Assembly (NCBI GenBank): GCA_963754125.1
Contig: CAVWEX010000001.1
Coordinates: 496,001-560,000, forward strand
Origin: RPQJ01 sp963754125
Lineage (GTDB): Bacteria; Pseudomonadota; Gammaproteobacteria; Steroidobacterales; Steroidobacteraceae
Reading direction: 5' to 3'
Length of the DNA stretch: 64,000 nt
Shown here: in pieces, positions 8,103 through 18,489 of the stretch
Position numbering within the stretch: position 1 is the stretch's first letter
Layout: each line of letters starts with the position of its first letter
Position numbers and translations under genes: made by a program
The notes under the pieces: generated by a model
Told to the model about the DNA's origin: nothing
What the model saw: the letters and a program-made list of their open reading frames with translations, nothing else
Database searches by the model: none

Positions 8103-9650
8103 GCGGTCCGTTTCCCGGATGAACGCCGCGAGGTCGTCGCGGTACTTCTTCATCGACGGCCCGTGCAGGTACATCATGTGCCCCGCCTCGTAGTACTCGA
8201 CGCGGATGCGCTCGCGCGCCTCCGGCGTGATGCGCAGGTGGTCGAGGTCGTGCTTCATGATGAAGTGCGGCGTGGCGAGGTCGTACCAGCCCTGCTGCAC
8301 CAGCACGTGCAGGCCGGGGTTCTTGGTCAGCGCCCGCGCGAGGTCCGGCACGGTGTTGGGCGCCGGCGAGAACCACTCCTCGGCGCCCGGCTGCTTGTGC
8401 TTCCAGTCCCACTTCACGTCGAAGGCCGAGACCCGGTATTCCTCGTCGCGCCCGAACTTCAGGTCGTTGTGCAGGTAATCGAGGAAGGCGGCCGTGTAGG
8501 CGGGCCCGACGGCCGGGAAGAACGGGTCGTAGTTCATGTGCTCGGCGAGCGGGTTCATGGCCGGCCCCACGAAGCGCGAGTCGATGCGGCCGGCGACCTG
8601 GCGCTGGTCGCGCTTCAGTTCCTGCAGGAACTGCGTGTGGGTCACGCGCAGGTCGGCCTTCTCCCAGTAGTCGGGGCGGGTGCCGGTGTAGGCGGCGAGC
8701 CTGGCGGCGACCGCGCGCTTCTCGTCGGCGGAAATCGCATAGCCGCGGGTGAGCGCGGGCAGGTACTCGTCGTAGGCGAAGCGCTCCACCTCGGCCATGT
8801 ACGCCTCGAGCGACGCGGGCTTGTTCGGGATGAGGCCGTGGTACCAGGCCGTGGCCGCAAGCGTCGGCAAGTAGAGCGCGTGCGGCAGGTCCACCTCGAT
8901 GCCGTCCACGCCTGAAGTGGAATTGAGGAACGGCGACACCAGCACGACGCCGTTGAGGTTCATGCCGTGCACGGTCTGCAGGTGGTCGGCGAGGCCGGCC
9001 GAGCGCATGCCGCCGTAGCTCTCGCCGAGCAGGTACTTCGGCGACGCCCAGCGACCGTTCTCCGTGACCCAGCGCTTGATGAACGCGCCGACCGACTTGA
9101 TGTCCTGGTCCACGCCCCAGAAATCGGCGCCCTTCGCCTCGCCGAGCGGCTTGCTGAAGCCGGTGCCGACCGGGTCGATCATCACGAGGTCGGTGACGTC
9201 GAGCACGCTGAACTCGTTGTCCACGCGCTGCGACGGCGGCGGCGGCGAGTAGGCAGGATCGCTCACGACCACCCGCCGCGGCCCGAGGATGCCCATGTGC
9301 AGCCAGATCGACGAGGAACCCGGGCCGCCGTTGTAGGCGAACATCACCGGCCGACGCGACAGGTCCTCGACGCCATCGCGCGTGTAGGCCGTGTAGCCGA
9401 AGCGGGCGATCGGCTTGCCCTCGTCGTTCTTCATGATCAGCCAGCCCGCGGTGGCGGTGTAGCGCACCACCTCCCCGCCGATGCGGACCTTGTGCTGCGT
9501 GCGCGACGAGCGGGGCTCCGGCGGCGGTGCTGCATCGGCCGCGGGCTTCGCTTCGCCGGCTGGGGTCGCGGTTTCGGCGGCCGGAGCAGGCGCGGCGCCG
9601 GCGAGCAGCAGCACGGCGATCGCGATCGCCGGAAGGATGCGGGGTTGCAA
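8097..9650 (-). CDS. Secreted S10-family serine carboxypeptidase
   Basis: The 517-residue protein has a signal peptide (residues 1-25, ending APAPAA) followed by a low-complexity Ala/Pro linker. NGGPGSSS at about 108-115 and GESYGG with nucleophile Ser211 are S10 hallmarks; the triad is completed by Asp457 in QQGWYDLATP and His491 in EAGHMMYLH. It probably trims C-terminal residues from peptides in the periplasm or outside the cell. It ends tail-to-tail with wrbA and starts 5 bases before the stop of the upstream minus-strand gnd gene, so it may be cotranscribed with it without an obvious metabolic link. Confidence 0.93.
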   Translation of the reverse strand: MQPRILPAIAIAVLLLAGAAPAPAAETATPAGEAKPAADAAPPPEPRSSRTQHKVRIGGEVVRYTATAGWLIMKNDEGKPIARFGYTAYTRDGVEDLSRRPVMFAYNGGPGSSSIWLHMGILGPRRVVVSDPAYSPPPPSQRVDNEFSVLDVTDLVMIDPVGTGFSKPLGEAKGADFWGVDQDIKSVGAFIKRWVTENGRWASPKYLLGESYGGMRSAGLADHLQTVHGMNLNGVVLVSPFLNSTSGVDGIEVDLPHALYLPTLAATAWYHGLIPNKPASLEAYMAEVERFAYDEYLPALTRGYAISADEKRAVAARLAAYTGTRPDYWEKADLRVTHTQFLQELKRDQRQVAGRIDSRFVGPAMNPLAEHMNYDPFFPAVGPAYTAAFLDYLHNDLKFGRDEEYRVSAFDVKWDWKHKQPGAEEWFSPAPNTVPDLARALTKNPGLHVLVQQGWYDLATPHFIMKHDLDHLRITPEARERIRVEYYEAGHMMYLHGPSMKKYRDDLAAFIRETDRL

Positions 9651-9654
9651 AGCG

Positions 9655-10582
9655 TCAGCCTCCGGAGTTGTTGCGCGTGACGGCGTGGCCGCCGAAGGAC
9701 TGGCGCAGTCGCGCGAGCAGTCGGTCCGAGTAGTCGCCGCGGCCCTGGCTCGCGAAGCGCTGCATCAGCGCGAGCGTCATTACGGGCGTGGGCACGCCGA
9801 GTTCCACCGACTCGATCGCCGTCCAGCGCCCCTCGCCCGAGTCGGCCACCACCGGGGCGATGGACTCGAGCCCGGCGTCCTCGGCGAGGAACTCGGCCAT
9901 GAGGTCGAGCAGCCACGAGCGGATCACCGTGCCGTGGCGCCAGGACTCCGCGATCTTCGCGACGTCGAGCTCGAGGTCGCCGCGGGCGCGCAGCAGTGCG
10001 AAGCCCTCGGCATAGGCCTGCATGAGGCCGTACTCGATGCCGTTGTGCACCATCTTGGTGAAGTGCCCCGCGCCGCTCGGGCCGCAGTGCAGCCAGCCCG
10101 TCTCCGGAGCCGGGTGCGAGTGCGCGCAGGAAGGGCTCGACGCGCTGCACCGCCTCGACGGTGCCGCCGACCATCAGCCCGTAGCCGTTCACGAGGCCCC
10201 AGACGCCGCCCGAGACTCCGGCATCCACGTATTGCAGGCCGAGCGGGGTCAGCTCGGCGGCCCGCCGCACGCTGTCGCGGTACCAGGCGTTCGCCCCGTC
10301 CACCACGACGTCGCCCGGCGCCAGCAGCTCGCGCAGCTCCGCGAGGGTCGCTTCGGTCGGTGCGCCGGCCGGCAGCATCAGCCAGAGGACGCGGGGCGCC
10401 GGCAGCGCCTCCACGAGGGCGGGCAGCGTCTCGGCCACGGCCACCCCCTCCTCTCCCGCGAGGCCGGCCCGCGCGCCCGCGGCACGGTCCCAGGCCGCCA
10501 CCTCGAGCCCGGCCCGCGCGATCCGACGGGCCATGTTCCCGCCCATGCGGCCGAGTCCGACCATGCCGATGCGATGCTTCAT
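9655..10582 (-). CDS. gnd: 6-phosphogluconate dehydrogenase (decarboxylating), short NAD-type; one frame break
   Basis: The N-terminal part (ATG at 10582) has the Rossmann motif GLGRMGGNMARR and the substrate loop GVSGGVWGLVNGYGLMVGG. The C-terminal part begins with the catalytic block KMVHNGIEYGLMQAYAEGF and ends TRNNSGG. They lie in different frames. Near 10095 an extra G in a GGG run breaks the expected GDGWLHCGPSGAGHF; removing it gives 309 codons, the normal size of the about 300-residue GndA-type enzyme. The product would convert 6-phosphogluconate to ribulose 5-phosphate and CO2 with reduction of NAD(P). It is divergent from ppdK. I read the break as a sequencing error. Confidence 0.9.
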
Positions 10583-10771
10583 GCGCTTCCCCCTTCGGTG
10601 CCTGCGTGCGGGTCGGCGGATGGTGGCTTGGGAAGGCGGCCCGCACAAGGGGCTCGCGCGCCTGCGAGAAGCCGAGTCAGGACACAGAGTTCCACGTATT
10701 TCCCACGGGAGGACACCGGGGTATCACTAACGCCGCCGGGGCCCGGAGGTCGGGCCCAACGAGGGATCCCG
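10583..10771. promoter_or_regulatory. Divergent gnd/ppdK promoter gap with a GC hairpin
   Basis: This 189-base gap must hold the promoters of gnd (minus) and ppdK (plus). I see no convincing -35/-10 pair. A perfect 7-bp hairpin (GGGCCCG 10739-10745, CGGGCCC 10751-10757) lies in the ppdK leader, just before the GAGGG ribosome site at 10761-10765. It may affect translation initiation, but no known riboregulator is recognised. Confidence 0.4.
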
Positions 10772-13554
10772 ATGACCACCAGCGAACGGAAATGGGTGTA
10801 TGCGTTCGAGACCGGCGACGGCAAGAACAAGATGCTGCTCGGCGGCAAGGGCGCCAACCTCTGCGAGATGACACGCATCGGGCTCAACGTCCCTCCCGGA
10901 TTCGTGATCACCACCGAGGCCTGCCTGGCCTACCTCGCGGACACCCAGCGCCGGCTGCCCGAGGGCACGATGGACGAGGTCCGCGCGCACATGCGGGCGC
11001 TCGAGCAGAAGACCGGCAAGAAGTTCGGCGGCAGCGACGATCCGCTGCTCGTCTCGGTGCGCTCGGGCTCGGCCATGTCCATGCCGGGCATGATGGACAC
11101 GATCCTCAACCTCGGCCTCAACGAGACCACGCTCGCCGCGCTGATCCGCCACACCGGCAACGAGCGCTTCGGCTACGACGCGTGGCGACGCTTCATCCAG
11201 CTGTTCGGCAAGGTGGCGCTCGGCGTGCCGGATGCCGCGTTCGACGAGCAGTTCGAGGCGGTGAAGACCCGCGTCGGCGTCAAGCAGGACGTGATGCTCG
11301 GTCCCGACGACCTGCGCGACATCGGCGAGCGTTTCCTGAAGGTCGTCCAGCAGCACACCGGGCGCCCCTTCCCGTCCGACCCGTACGAGCAGCTCGAGAT
11401 CGCGATCAAGGCGGTGTTCAACTCGTGGATGGGCAAGCGCGCCATCGACTACCGGCGCGAGTTCAAGATCACGCCCGCGATGGCGAACGGCACGGCCGTG
11501 AATGTCGTCACCATGGTGTTCGGCAACATGGGCAACGACAGCGCGACCGGCGTGGGCTTCACGCGCAACCCCGCGACCGGCGAGAACCAGATCTACGGCG
11601 AGTACCTGACCAACGCGCAGGGCGAGGACGTGGTGGCCGGCATCCGCACCCCGAAGCCGATCGCCGACCTGTCGATGGAGATGCCCGCGATCTACACGCA
11701 GCTCGTGGACCTGCGCAATCGCCTCGAGCGGCACTATCGCGAGGTGCAGGACTTCGAGTTCACCATCGAGCGCGGCACGCTCTACTGCCTGCAGACGCGC
11801 AACGGCAAGATGAACGCGGCGTCCATGGTGCGTACCTCGGTCGAGATGCACGAGGAAGGCTTGCTCTCGCGCGAGGACGCGATCCTGCGCGTCAACCCCG
11901 CGCACCTCGAGCAGATGCTGTTCCCGCGCCTCGACCCGAAGCACAAGGCGCAGGCGCTCGCGACCGGCCTGCCGGCCTCGCCGGGCGCGGCGAGCGGCCA
12001 GGCGGTGTTCGACGCCGACCGCGCCGAGACGCTCGGCCGCCAGGGATCCAAGGTCATCCTGGTGCGCGAGGAGACGAAGCCCGAGGACATCCACGGCTTC
12101 TTCGCCTCGCAGGGCATCCTGACGAGCCGCGGCGGCAAGACCTCGCACGCGGCGGTCGTGGCGCGCGGCATGGGCAAGCCCTGCGTCGCCGGCGCCGAGG
12201 GCATCCACGTGGACGTCTCCGCCCGCCTCGCCTTCGTCGGCGACCAGGTGATCAAGGAAGGCGACGTGATCACCATCGACGGCAGCAACGGCCGCGTGTT
12301 CCGCGGCGAGGTGCCGACGGTCGAGGCGGATTTCTCGCCCGCGCTCGTGAAGCTCCTGGGCTGGGCGGACGCGTTCTCACGGCTCGGCGTGCGCGCCAAC
12401 GCCGACACGCCGGACGACGCGGCCCGAGCCATCCGCTACGGCGCGAAGGGCATCGGGCTCTGCCGCACGGAGCGCATGTTCAACGCGGCCGACCGGCTGC
12501 CCGTCGTGGTGGACATGATCGTGGCCGACACCCCGGAGGAGCGGCGCGCTGCGCTCGATCGCCTGTTGCCGATCCAGCGCGCCGACTTCGCCGGGATCTT
12601 CAAGGCGATGGCCCCGAACCCGGTGACCATCCGCCTGCTCGACCCGCCGATCCACGAGTTCCTGCCGACCGAGCGGCAGCTCGAGGAGGACATCGCGCGC
12701 CTCAATGAACTTCGCGGTGCCGCACGCGGCATGGAGGTGCTCACCGAGGCGGCGCGTTCGGTCTCGGCCGACGGCAAGTTGCCCGCGACGTTGCGCGACC
12801 TCGCCGAGACCCGGTTGATCGACAGCGTCGTGGCGCGCAAGGAAGCCATCCTGCGCAAGGCGCGCGCGCTGCGCGAGGTGAACCCGATGCTCGGTCACCG
12901 CGGCGTGCGCCTCGGGCATCACCTACCCCGAGATCTACACGATGCAGATCCGCGCGGTGCTCGAGGCCGCGGCCAACTGCATCCGCTCAGGCATCGAGGT
13001 GTTCCCCGAGATCATGGTGCCGCAGGTCTGCACGGCGCAGGAACTCAAGGTCGTGCGCGACTACATGACGCGCGGTGCAGCGCGAGGTCGAGATCACCTA
13101 CGGCGTGCCCGTGCCCTGCAAGTTCGGCACCATGATCGAGGTGGTGCGTGCCTGCATGCGCGCCGAGAACCTCGCCGAGGTGGCCGAGTTCTTCTCCTTC
13201 GGCACCAACGACCTGACGCAGGCCACGTTCTCGTTCTCGCGCGAGGACGCCGAGAACAAGTTCCTGCCCATGTACAACGAGCGCGGCATCCTGCAGGACA
13301 ACCCGTTCGAGGTGCTGGACGTGAAGGGCGTGGGCCGGCTGATGGCGCTCGCGGTCGAGTGGGGCCGCGCGAGCCGCAAGGGCCTCAAGGTCGGCATCTG
13401 CGGCGAGCACGGCGGTCACCCCGCCTCCATCCGCTTCTGCGACTCGATCGGGCTCGACTACGTGTCGTGCTCGGCCCCGCGCGTGCCGATCGCGCGGCTC
13501 GCGGCGGCGCACGCGGCTATCATGGGGGCCGTGGCGGTGGACAAGGCGGCCTGA
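10772..13554 (+). CDS. ppdK: Pyruvate, phosphate dikinase; two frame breaks
   Basis: The start ATG 10772 follows a GAGGG site and opens with KWVYAFETGDGKNKMLLGGKGANL, the PPDK nucleotide-binding N-terminus. The phosphohistidine domain is seen as SRGGKTSHAAVVARGMGKPC, and the C-terminal PEP/pyruvate barrel ends with the catalytic cysteine region YVSCSAPRVPIARLA. Two breaks interrupt the C-terminal domain: an extra G near 12915 (expected RLGITYPEIY) and another near 13074 (expected TRVQREVEITYG). Removing both gives about 926 residues, the family length. The enzyme interconverts pyruvate + ATP + Pi and PEP + AMP + PPi, giving gluconeogenic PEP from C3 acids such as pyruvate, which the sulfolactate route at the right end would release. 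Confidence 0.95.
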
Positions 13555-13576
13555 GCGCACAAAGGAGCATTTGCGC

Positions 13577-14197
13577 ATGAAACTACCGATCGTCCTGCTG
13601 GCTTCCAGCCTGCTGATCGCGGCCTCGCCGGCCGGCGCCGCCGATCGCGGCTTCTACGCCGGCGCCGGACTCGGCCAGATGAACACCGAGGTGGACGACG
13701 TCCTCGGCCTGGACTACGACTTCGACGAGGATGACGTCGGGTTCAAGGTGTTCGGCGGCTACCGGTTCTTCCCGTGGCTGAGCGTCGAGGGCGCGTACCT
13801 CGACGGCGGAAACCCTTCGATCAGGGAGTCCCGGGGCGACGAGACGTTGAAGCTCGAGATGGACGTCTGGAGTCTCGTGGCGTCCGCGCTGTTCGCGCTG
13901 CCGGTCGGCGAACGCTTCGAGCTGTTCGTCAAGCCGGGCGTCGCCTACTGGGACGCCGAGACGAGCCTGAGTTTCAGTTCCCCGACCTTCTCCGACAGCT
14001 TCAGGGAGGACGACAGCGGCAGCGCATTCTTCCTGGGTGCCGGCGCCGGTTTCGACGTCACCGACAATTTCGGCCTGCGCCTCGAGTACGAGTGGTTCGA
14101 AGTGGCGCCGGAGTGGGACAGCGACCGAGAGGAATTCGTCGACGAGCTCGATGCCAATGCGGGCTTCTTCTCGGCGAGCTTCCTCTTCAGGTTCTAG
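13577..14197 (+). CDS. Outer-membrane beta-barrel protein (OmpA/OmpW-like barrel)
   Basis: The 206-residue protein has a signal peptide (MKLPIVLLASSLLIAASPAGA) and then alternating amphipathic strands (GFYAGAGLGQ, KVFGGYRFFPWLSVEGAY, FFLGAGAGFDV, LRLEYEWFEV). It ends in FLFRF, the C-terminal aromatic signature of barrel insertion, consistent with an eight-stranded barrel. ATG 13577 was chosen because AAAGGAG lies 9 bases upstream; the in-frame TTG at 13571 is too close to that site. It is 22 bases downstream of ppdK. No ligand or enzymatic role can be read. Confidence 0.85.
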   Translation: MKLPIVLLASSLLIAASPAGAADRGFYAGAGLGQMNTEVDDVLGLDYDFDEDDVGFKVFGGYRFFPWLSVEGAYLDGGNPSIRESRGDETLKLEMDVWSLVASALFALPVGERFELFVKPGVAYWDAETSLSFSSPTFSDSFREDDSGSAFFLGAGAGFDVTDNFGLRLEYEWFEVAPEWDSDREEFVDELDANAGFFSASFLFRF

Positions 14198-14221
14198 ACG
14201 CCACCCTGCCGATGGCTGACC

Positions 14222-14247
14222 CGCACGGGGGCTCGTCCCCCCGTGCG
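14222..14247. terminator. Hairpin terminator candidate after the barrel gene
   Basis: A perfect 10-bp stem, CGCACGGGGG (14222-14231) pairing with CCCCCGTGCG (14238-14247) around a 6-base loop, lies 24 bases after the barrel-protein stop. No long T tract follows, so termination may be partial or Rho-assisted. It separates the ppdK region from the pigment cluster. Confidence 0.55.
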
Positions 14248-14285
14248 TCCCGTCCACCGCGTTGAGTTGCGTACGGCAAGCGATC

Positions 14286-14621
14286 ATGCTTTCCGGCCAC
14301 ATGCGCATGCCCCGCGATCATCGTTCGGAATTCAGGATCGCCCCTGACCATCCCGCCATTCCCGGCCACTTTCCCGGCCGTCCGGTGGTGCCCGGCGTGC
14401 TGTTGCTGGACGGCGTGATCGAGGCGGCGGCGCGCTGGCTCGGCGTCCCGCTGCGCGTGCGCGGCCTGCGCCAGGCGAAGTTCATCGCGCCACTGCTGCC
14501 GGGCGAGGTGGCAAGCATCGAGCTGCAACTGGCCGGCGACTCACTCGACTTCGTCATCCAGCGCGACGACACGATCGTCGCCAAGGGCTGCCTGGTCATC
14601 GACCCGGCGGTCGGACCGTGA
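14286..14621 (+). CDS. Hotdog-fold 3-hydroxyacyl-ACP dehydratase-like (FabZ/ApeI-type)
   Basis: About 111 residues carry the FabZ-type core HPAIPGHFPGRPVVPGVLLL, with the active-site-type His before FPGRP and a partner acidic residue in the following helix (LDGVIEAAARW). It would dehydrate 3-hydroxyacyl-ACP to enoyl-ACP, or bind such acyl groups. It opens the plus-strand operon of the aryl polyene cluster; its TGA overlaps the GTG start of the next gene. ATG 14286, 14301 and 14307 are all possible starts and no clear ribosome site decides between them. Similar small hotdog proteins are constant members of xanthomonadin/APE clusters. Confidence 0.85.
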   Translation: MLSGHMRMPRDHRSEFRIAPDHPAIPGHFPGRPVVPGVLLLDGVIEAAARWLGVPLRVRGLRQAKFIAPLLPGEVASIELQLAGDSLDFVIQRDDTIVAKGCLVIDPAVGP

Positions 14622-15580
14622 CGAAGGCCGTGACGAAGGCATGGCTCGAGCGCCCCGAGGGCGGCACCGCCTGGGCGCTGCGCCTGTTCACCGCCGTCGC
14701 GCTCGGACTGGGGCGATCGGTCTCGCGGCTTGTCCTGCCGCCGATCACCGCGTACTTCCTGTTGCGCCGGGCGCCGGAGCGTCGCGCCTCGCGCGCCTAC
14801 CTGGCCCGCGTGCTCGGGCGACCGCCGCGCTGGCTCGAGGTGGCGAGACACTTCCACACGTTCGCCGGCGTGACGCTCGACCGGGTGTATTTCCTGACGC
14901 AGACCCTGCGCCAGTTCGACACCCGCATGGTCGGCATCGAACAGCTGCACCGCGCCATGGACCTCGGTCGGGGCGTGCTGCTGATCGGCGCCCACGTCGG
15001 CAGCTTCGACGCGCTGCGGGCGGCCAGCACCCTGCGTCCGGACGTCACCGTGCGCGTCGTGCTGGATGCGGAGCACAGCCCCGTGCTGTCGGCGATCCTG
15101 CGGAAGCACAACCCGCAGATCGCCGCGGGCATCATCAACCCGCGCAAGGACGGCACCGAGGTCGTGCTGGAGATCGGCGCCGCCCTGCAGCAGGGCGCGC
15201 TGGTCACGATGCTGGCGGATCGTGGCCGCCCGGGCAATGCGATGGTGAGCGTGGACTTCCTCGGCGACCCTGCGGAATTCCCGACCGCGCCCTGGCAGAT
15301 CGCGGCCGCCCTGCACGTGCCCATCGTGCTGTGCGCCGGGCTCTATCGGGGCGGTCGGCGTTACGATCTGCACTTCGAGATGGTGACCGAGCGACTGCAC
15401 ATCGACCGCCGCCAGCGCCAGCAGCAGCTGCAGGAAGTCGTGCAGGCTTTCGCCGACCGGCTCGCGGCGCTGGTGCGTCTTGCTCCCTACAACTGGTTCA
15501 ACTTCTATGACTTCTGGAACGAACGTGCGCCGGGCGAGCGTGGCGCTGATGCTGGTCACGACGACGGCGCTCGCGGCTGA
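14618..15580 (+). CDS. LpxL/HtrB-family acyltransferase of the pigment cluster
   Basis: The 320-residue protein begins with GTG overlapping the previous stop (GTGA). It belongs to the lauroyl/myristoyl acyltransferase family: a hydrophobic N-terminus (about 20-48), the HX4D-type catalytic motif in LLIGAHVGSFDALRAA (about 119-134), and ADRGRPGNAMVSVDFLG as the substrate region. It ends PYNWFNFYDFW plus a short tail. In APE/xanthomonadin clusters such enzymes are thought to attach the finished polyene acyl chain to a lipid anchor at the inner membrane. Its last 74 bases overlap the next gene's predicted start, so either its tail or that start may be mis-set. Confidence 0.87.
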   Translation: MTKAVTKAWLERPEGGTAWALRLFTAVALGLGRSVSRLVLPPITAYFLLRRAPERRASRAYLARVLGRPPRWLEVARHFHTFAGVTLDRVYFLTQTLRQFDTRMVGIEQLHRAMDLGRGVLLIGAHVGSFDALRAASTLRPDVTVRVVLDAEHSPVLSAILRKHNPQIAAGIINPRKDGTEVVLEIGAALQQGALVTMLADRGRPGNAMVSVDFLGDPAEFPTAPWQIAAALHVPIVLCAGLYRGGRRYDLHFEMVTERLHIDRRQRQQQLQEVVQAFADRLAALVRLAPYNWFNFYDFWNERAPGERGADAGHDDGARG

Positions 15581-16156
15581 CCTCGACACGGGCGCGCTGC
15601 TCGCCAGCCTCGTGCGACCGGCGCCGGAAAAGACGCCGTTCGTCGAGGTGCGCTATTCGGCGCTGCTCTCGGAACCGATCTTCGTCACGGGCGAGCTCGA
15701 GCATCGCACCGACGGCGCCCTCGTCCGCCGCGTGGAGTCGCCCTATCGGGAGACGACCGAGTTGCACGACGAGAACGTCCGGGTGGAGCGCGAGGGCAGC
15801 AAGCCGCGCCGCTTCTCGCTCGATCGCGCGCCCGAGTTGCGCGGCATGCTGGCGAGCTTCGGGGCCCTGCTCACCGGCGACCGCGAGACGCTCGAGCGGC
15901 AACTTCGTGGTCGGCGTGCAGGGCGACACCGAACACTGGAGGCTCGAGCTGTCGCCGCGGGACGAGCGACTCAAGCGCCGGTTGTCCTCGATCGTGGTGG
16001 ATGGCCGGCAGGATCGCCCGCGCTGCCTGACGCTGGCCGAGCCCGACGGCGACGCCGAGCGTCATGGCGCTGGGCGTCCGCGATCGCGCCGAGCTGCCCG
16101 CGTCGCTCGAGCGCACGTCGCTGCAGGCGTGGTGCAGCGCCGAGCCCGGGCCCTGA
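15507..16156 (+). CDS. LolA-like periplasmic lipid carrier; two frame breaks
   Basis: From ATG 15507 the protein has a basic N-terminus and a signal peptide (VALMLVTTTALAA), then ALLASLVRPAPEKTPFVEVRYSALL and GELEHRTDGALVRRVESPYRE, the start of the LolA-related outer-membrane lipoprotein carrier family found in APE clusters. Homology continues in two other frames (VVGVQGDTEHWRLELSPRD, then MALGVRDRAELPASLERTSL) to a TGA at 16156. Total length is a multiple of three plus two, matching two single-base insertions near 15903 and 16055. It probably carries the lipid-linked pigment through the periplasm after MMPL export. The N-terminus overlaps the acyltransferase; GTG 15540 is a later alternative start. 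Confidence 0.75.
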
Positions 16157-16159
16157 CCG

Positions 16160-18489
16160 ATGTCGACCGCCCGGAGGGGCCTGCTGCTGGCGGCCTGGAT
16201 CGCGGTCGTTGCCGCGCTCGGGTGGGTCGTCGAGCGCACTCTCGTCGTCGGCACCGACCTGCGGCTGTTCCTGCCGTCGCCGCGCACGCCGCAGGAGCGG
16301 CTGGTGCTCGAGGAGATCGGCGAGGGCCCGGCGTCGCGCATGCTGCTGCTCGCGATCGGCGGATCGGATCCGGAGGCGGCGGCCGAGACCTCCCGCGCCC
16401 TCGTCGCCGCGCTTCGTGCCAGCCCCGAGTTCCGCTGGGCGGCCAACGGCGAAAGCAACCTCGAGGCGATCCCCGATCGCCTGCTCGCCTACCGCTACCT
16501 GCTTTCGCCGACGCTCGACGGGGTCCGCTTCGATGAGTCGTTCCTGCGTGCCGCAGCTCGAGGAGCGCCTGCGCGACCTGGCCTCGCCCGCCGCGGCGTT
16601 TCTCGAGCCGTGGCTGCCGCGCGATCCGACGCTCGAGCTCCTGAAGCTCGCCGAGTCGTGGCAACCCGGACAACAGCCACAGACGCGGTTCGACGTCTGG
16701 TTCGACACGACCGGGCCGGCAGGCGCCTGCTCGTCGCCGAGACGCGCGCAGCCGGGCTTCGATCCGCAGGGCCAGCGCGCCGCCGCCGATGCGCTGCAGG
16801 CGGCGTTCGAGCGGGTCCGGACGGAGCCCGGGCTCGCGCTCGAGGCGAGCGGCCCCGGCGCCTTCTCGGTGCTCATGAAGGATCGCACCCAGCGGGAGGC
16901 GCAGCGGCTCGGCGGGCTCGCCACGCTCGGCATGGTGATGCTGCTGCTCGTGGCCTACCGCAGCGTGCCCGTGCTGGTGCTCGGCCTGCTGCCGCTGGTG
17001 ACGCGCCGGCCTCGCCGGCCTCGCCGCCGTCAGCGCCGCCTTCGGCACGGTGCACGGCATCACGCTCGCCTTCGGGTTCACCCTGATCGGGGTCGCGCAG
17101 GACTACCCGATGCACCTGTTCAGTCACCAGCACCGCGGCCTCGACCCGCGGGACAATGCGCGCGCACTGTGGCCGACGCTCGCCACCGGGGTCGCCAGCA
17201 CCTGCGTCGCCTACCTCGCCTTCCTGTTCTCGGGCGTGCGCGGACTCGCCCAGCTGTCCGTCTTCACGGTGACGGGACTCGCCGTCGCCGGACTGACGAC
17301 GCGCTACCTGCTGCCCTGGCTGGTCCCGGCACACGGACCGGACGCTGCCGCGTCCGCGCGGCTCGCGCGCCTCTGGAGCCGGATCGCGGGCCTGCCGCGG
17401 CCGACGTGGCTCGGCGTGCTGGTGGCGCTGCTCTGCATCGGCGTCCTCGCGCTTTCGCCGCGCCCGCTGTGGCAGGACGAGCTCGGTGGCCTCACCCCCG
17501 TGCCGCGTGCGCTGATCGAGCGCGATTCGACGCTGCGGCGCGAGCTGGGCGCGCCCGACGTGCGGTACCTGCTGGTGATCCAGCACCGCGACGCGCAAGG
17601 CGTCCTGGCGCAGGCGGCAGCGCTCGACCCGCAGCTCGAGGCGCTGGTGAGCGCTGGAACCCTTGCGGGCTTCGACCACGCGGCGCGCTACCTGCCGACC
17701 GTCGAGCAACAACTGCGGCGGCGCGCCGCGCTGCCTGCGCCGCCGGCGCTGCAGGCAGCGCTCGAGGCTGCGCTCGCCGCGACACCGTTCCGTCCCGGCG
17801 CGTTCGCGCCGTTTCTCGCCGATGTCGAGCAGGCGCGCCAGTTGCCGCCGCTCGAGCCCGGGGATCTCGCGGGCACGCCGCTCGAGGCGCGCGTCGGCGG
17901 CCTGCTGCTCGAGCGCGACGATCACTGGACGGGGCTCGTCACGCTCACCGGCCTGCGTGACGCCGCCGCGCTCGAGCGCATCGCCGCCGCGAACGAGGGC
18001 GTGACCCTGCTCGACCTCAAGCAGGCGTCCGAGGACCTCGTCGCGCACCAGCGCGAACGCATTCTCTGGTGCCTGGCTGGCGCCGCGGTGCTGCTGGTGC
18101 TCGTGGTCGGCGTCGCCCTGCGCGACACCGGGCGCGTGCGCCGCGTGCTGGCCCCGATGGCGCTGACGACGCTGCTGGTGCTCGCCGTGCTGCACGTCGG
18201 CGGCGTCTCGCTGAACCTCTTCCACCTGATCGCGCTGGTGCTTGCGGCCGGACTCGGCCTCGACTACGCGCTGTTCTTCGAGCGCGCGGCGGACGATCCC
18301 GCCGAGCAGCGGCGCACGCTGCACGCGGTGCTGGTCTGCTCGCTCTCGACGCTGATGGTGTTCGCGCTGCTGGCGCTGTCGAGCCTGCCGGTGCTGCGCG
18401 CCATCGGCGTCACGGTTTCCCTGGGCGTCGTGAGCAACTTCGTGCTGGCGCTGCTGCTCACCCGCCCGCCCCGGGAGCGCGCGTCGTGA
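16160..18489 (+). CDS. MMPL/RND-family exporter of the pigment cluster; several frame breaks
   Basis: About 775 residues start at ATG 16160, with an N-terminal membrane helix (LLLAAWIAVVAALGWVV) and a periplasmic loop (VGTDLRLFLPSPRTPQERLV). Transmembrane blocks follow (TLGMVMLLLVAYRSVPVLVLG; ITLAFGFTLIGVAQDYPMHLF), then a second copy with a large loop and final helices (VLLVLVVGVAL, LIALVLAAGLGLDYALFFER). This duplicated layout is typical of MMPL transporters. Frame changes occur near 16547, 16712, 16757 and 17005; one looks like a deletion and the others insertions. In APE/xanthomonadin clusters this protein is taken to move the lipid-bound polyene out of the inner membrane. GTG of the next gene overlaps its stop. 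Confidence 0.88.

Noticed and set aside
9481..12708. A 1075-residue plus-strand frame across gnd and ppdK
   Set aside because: It is a high-GC shadow frame opposite gnd and out of phase with ppdK, with Arg/Ala-rich nonsense sequence.
12900..13090. Programmed frameshifting in ppdK
   Set aside because: No slippery heptamer with a downstream structure is evident, two breaks occur close together, and many other genes show the same one-base insertions.
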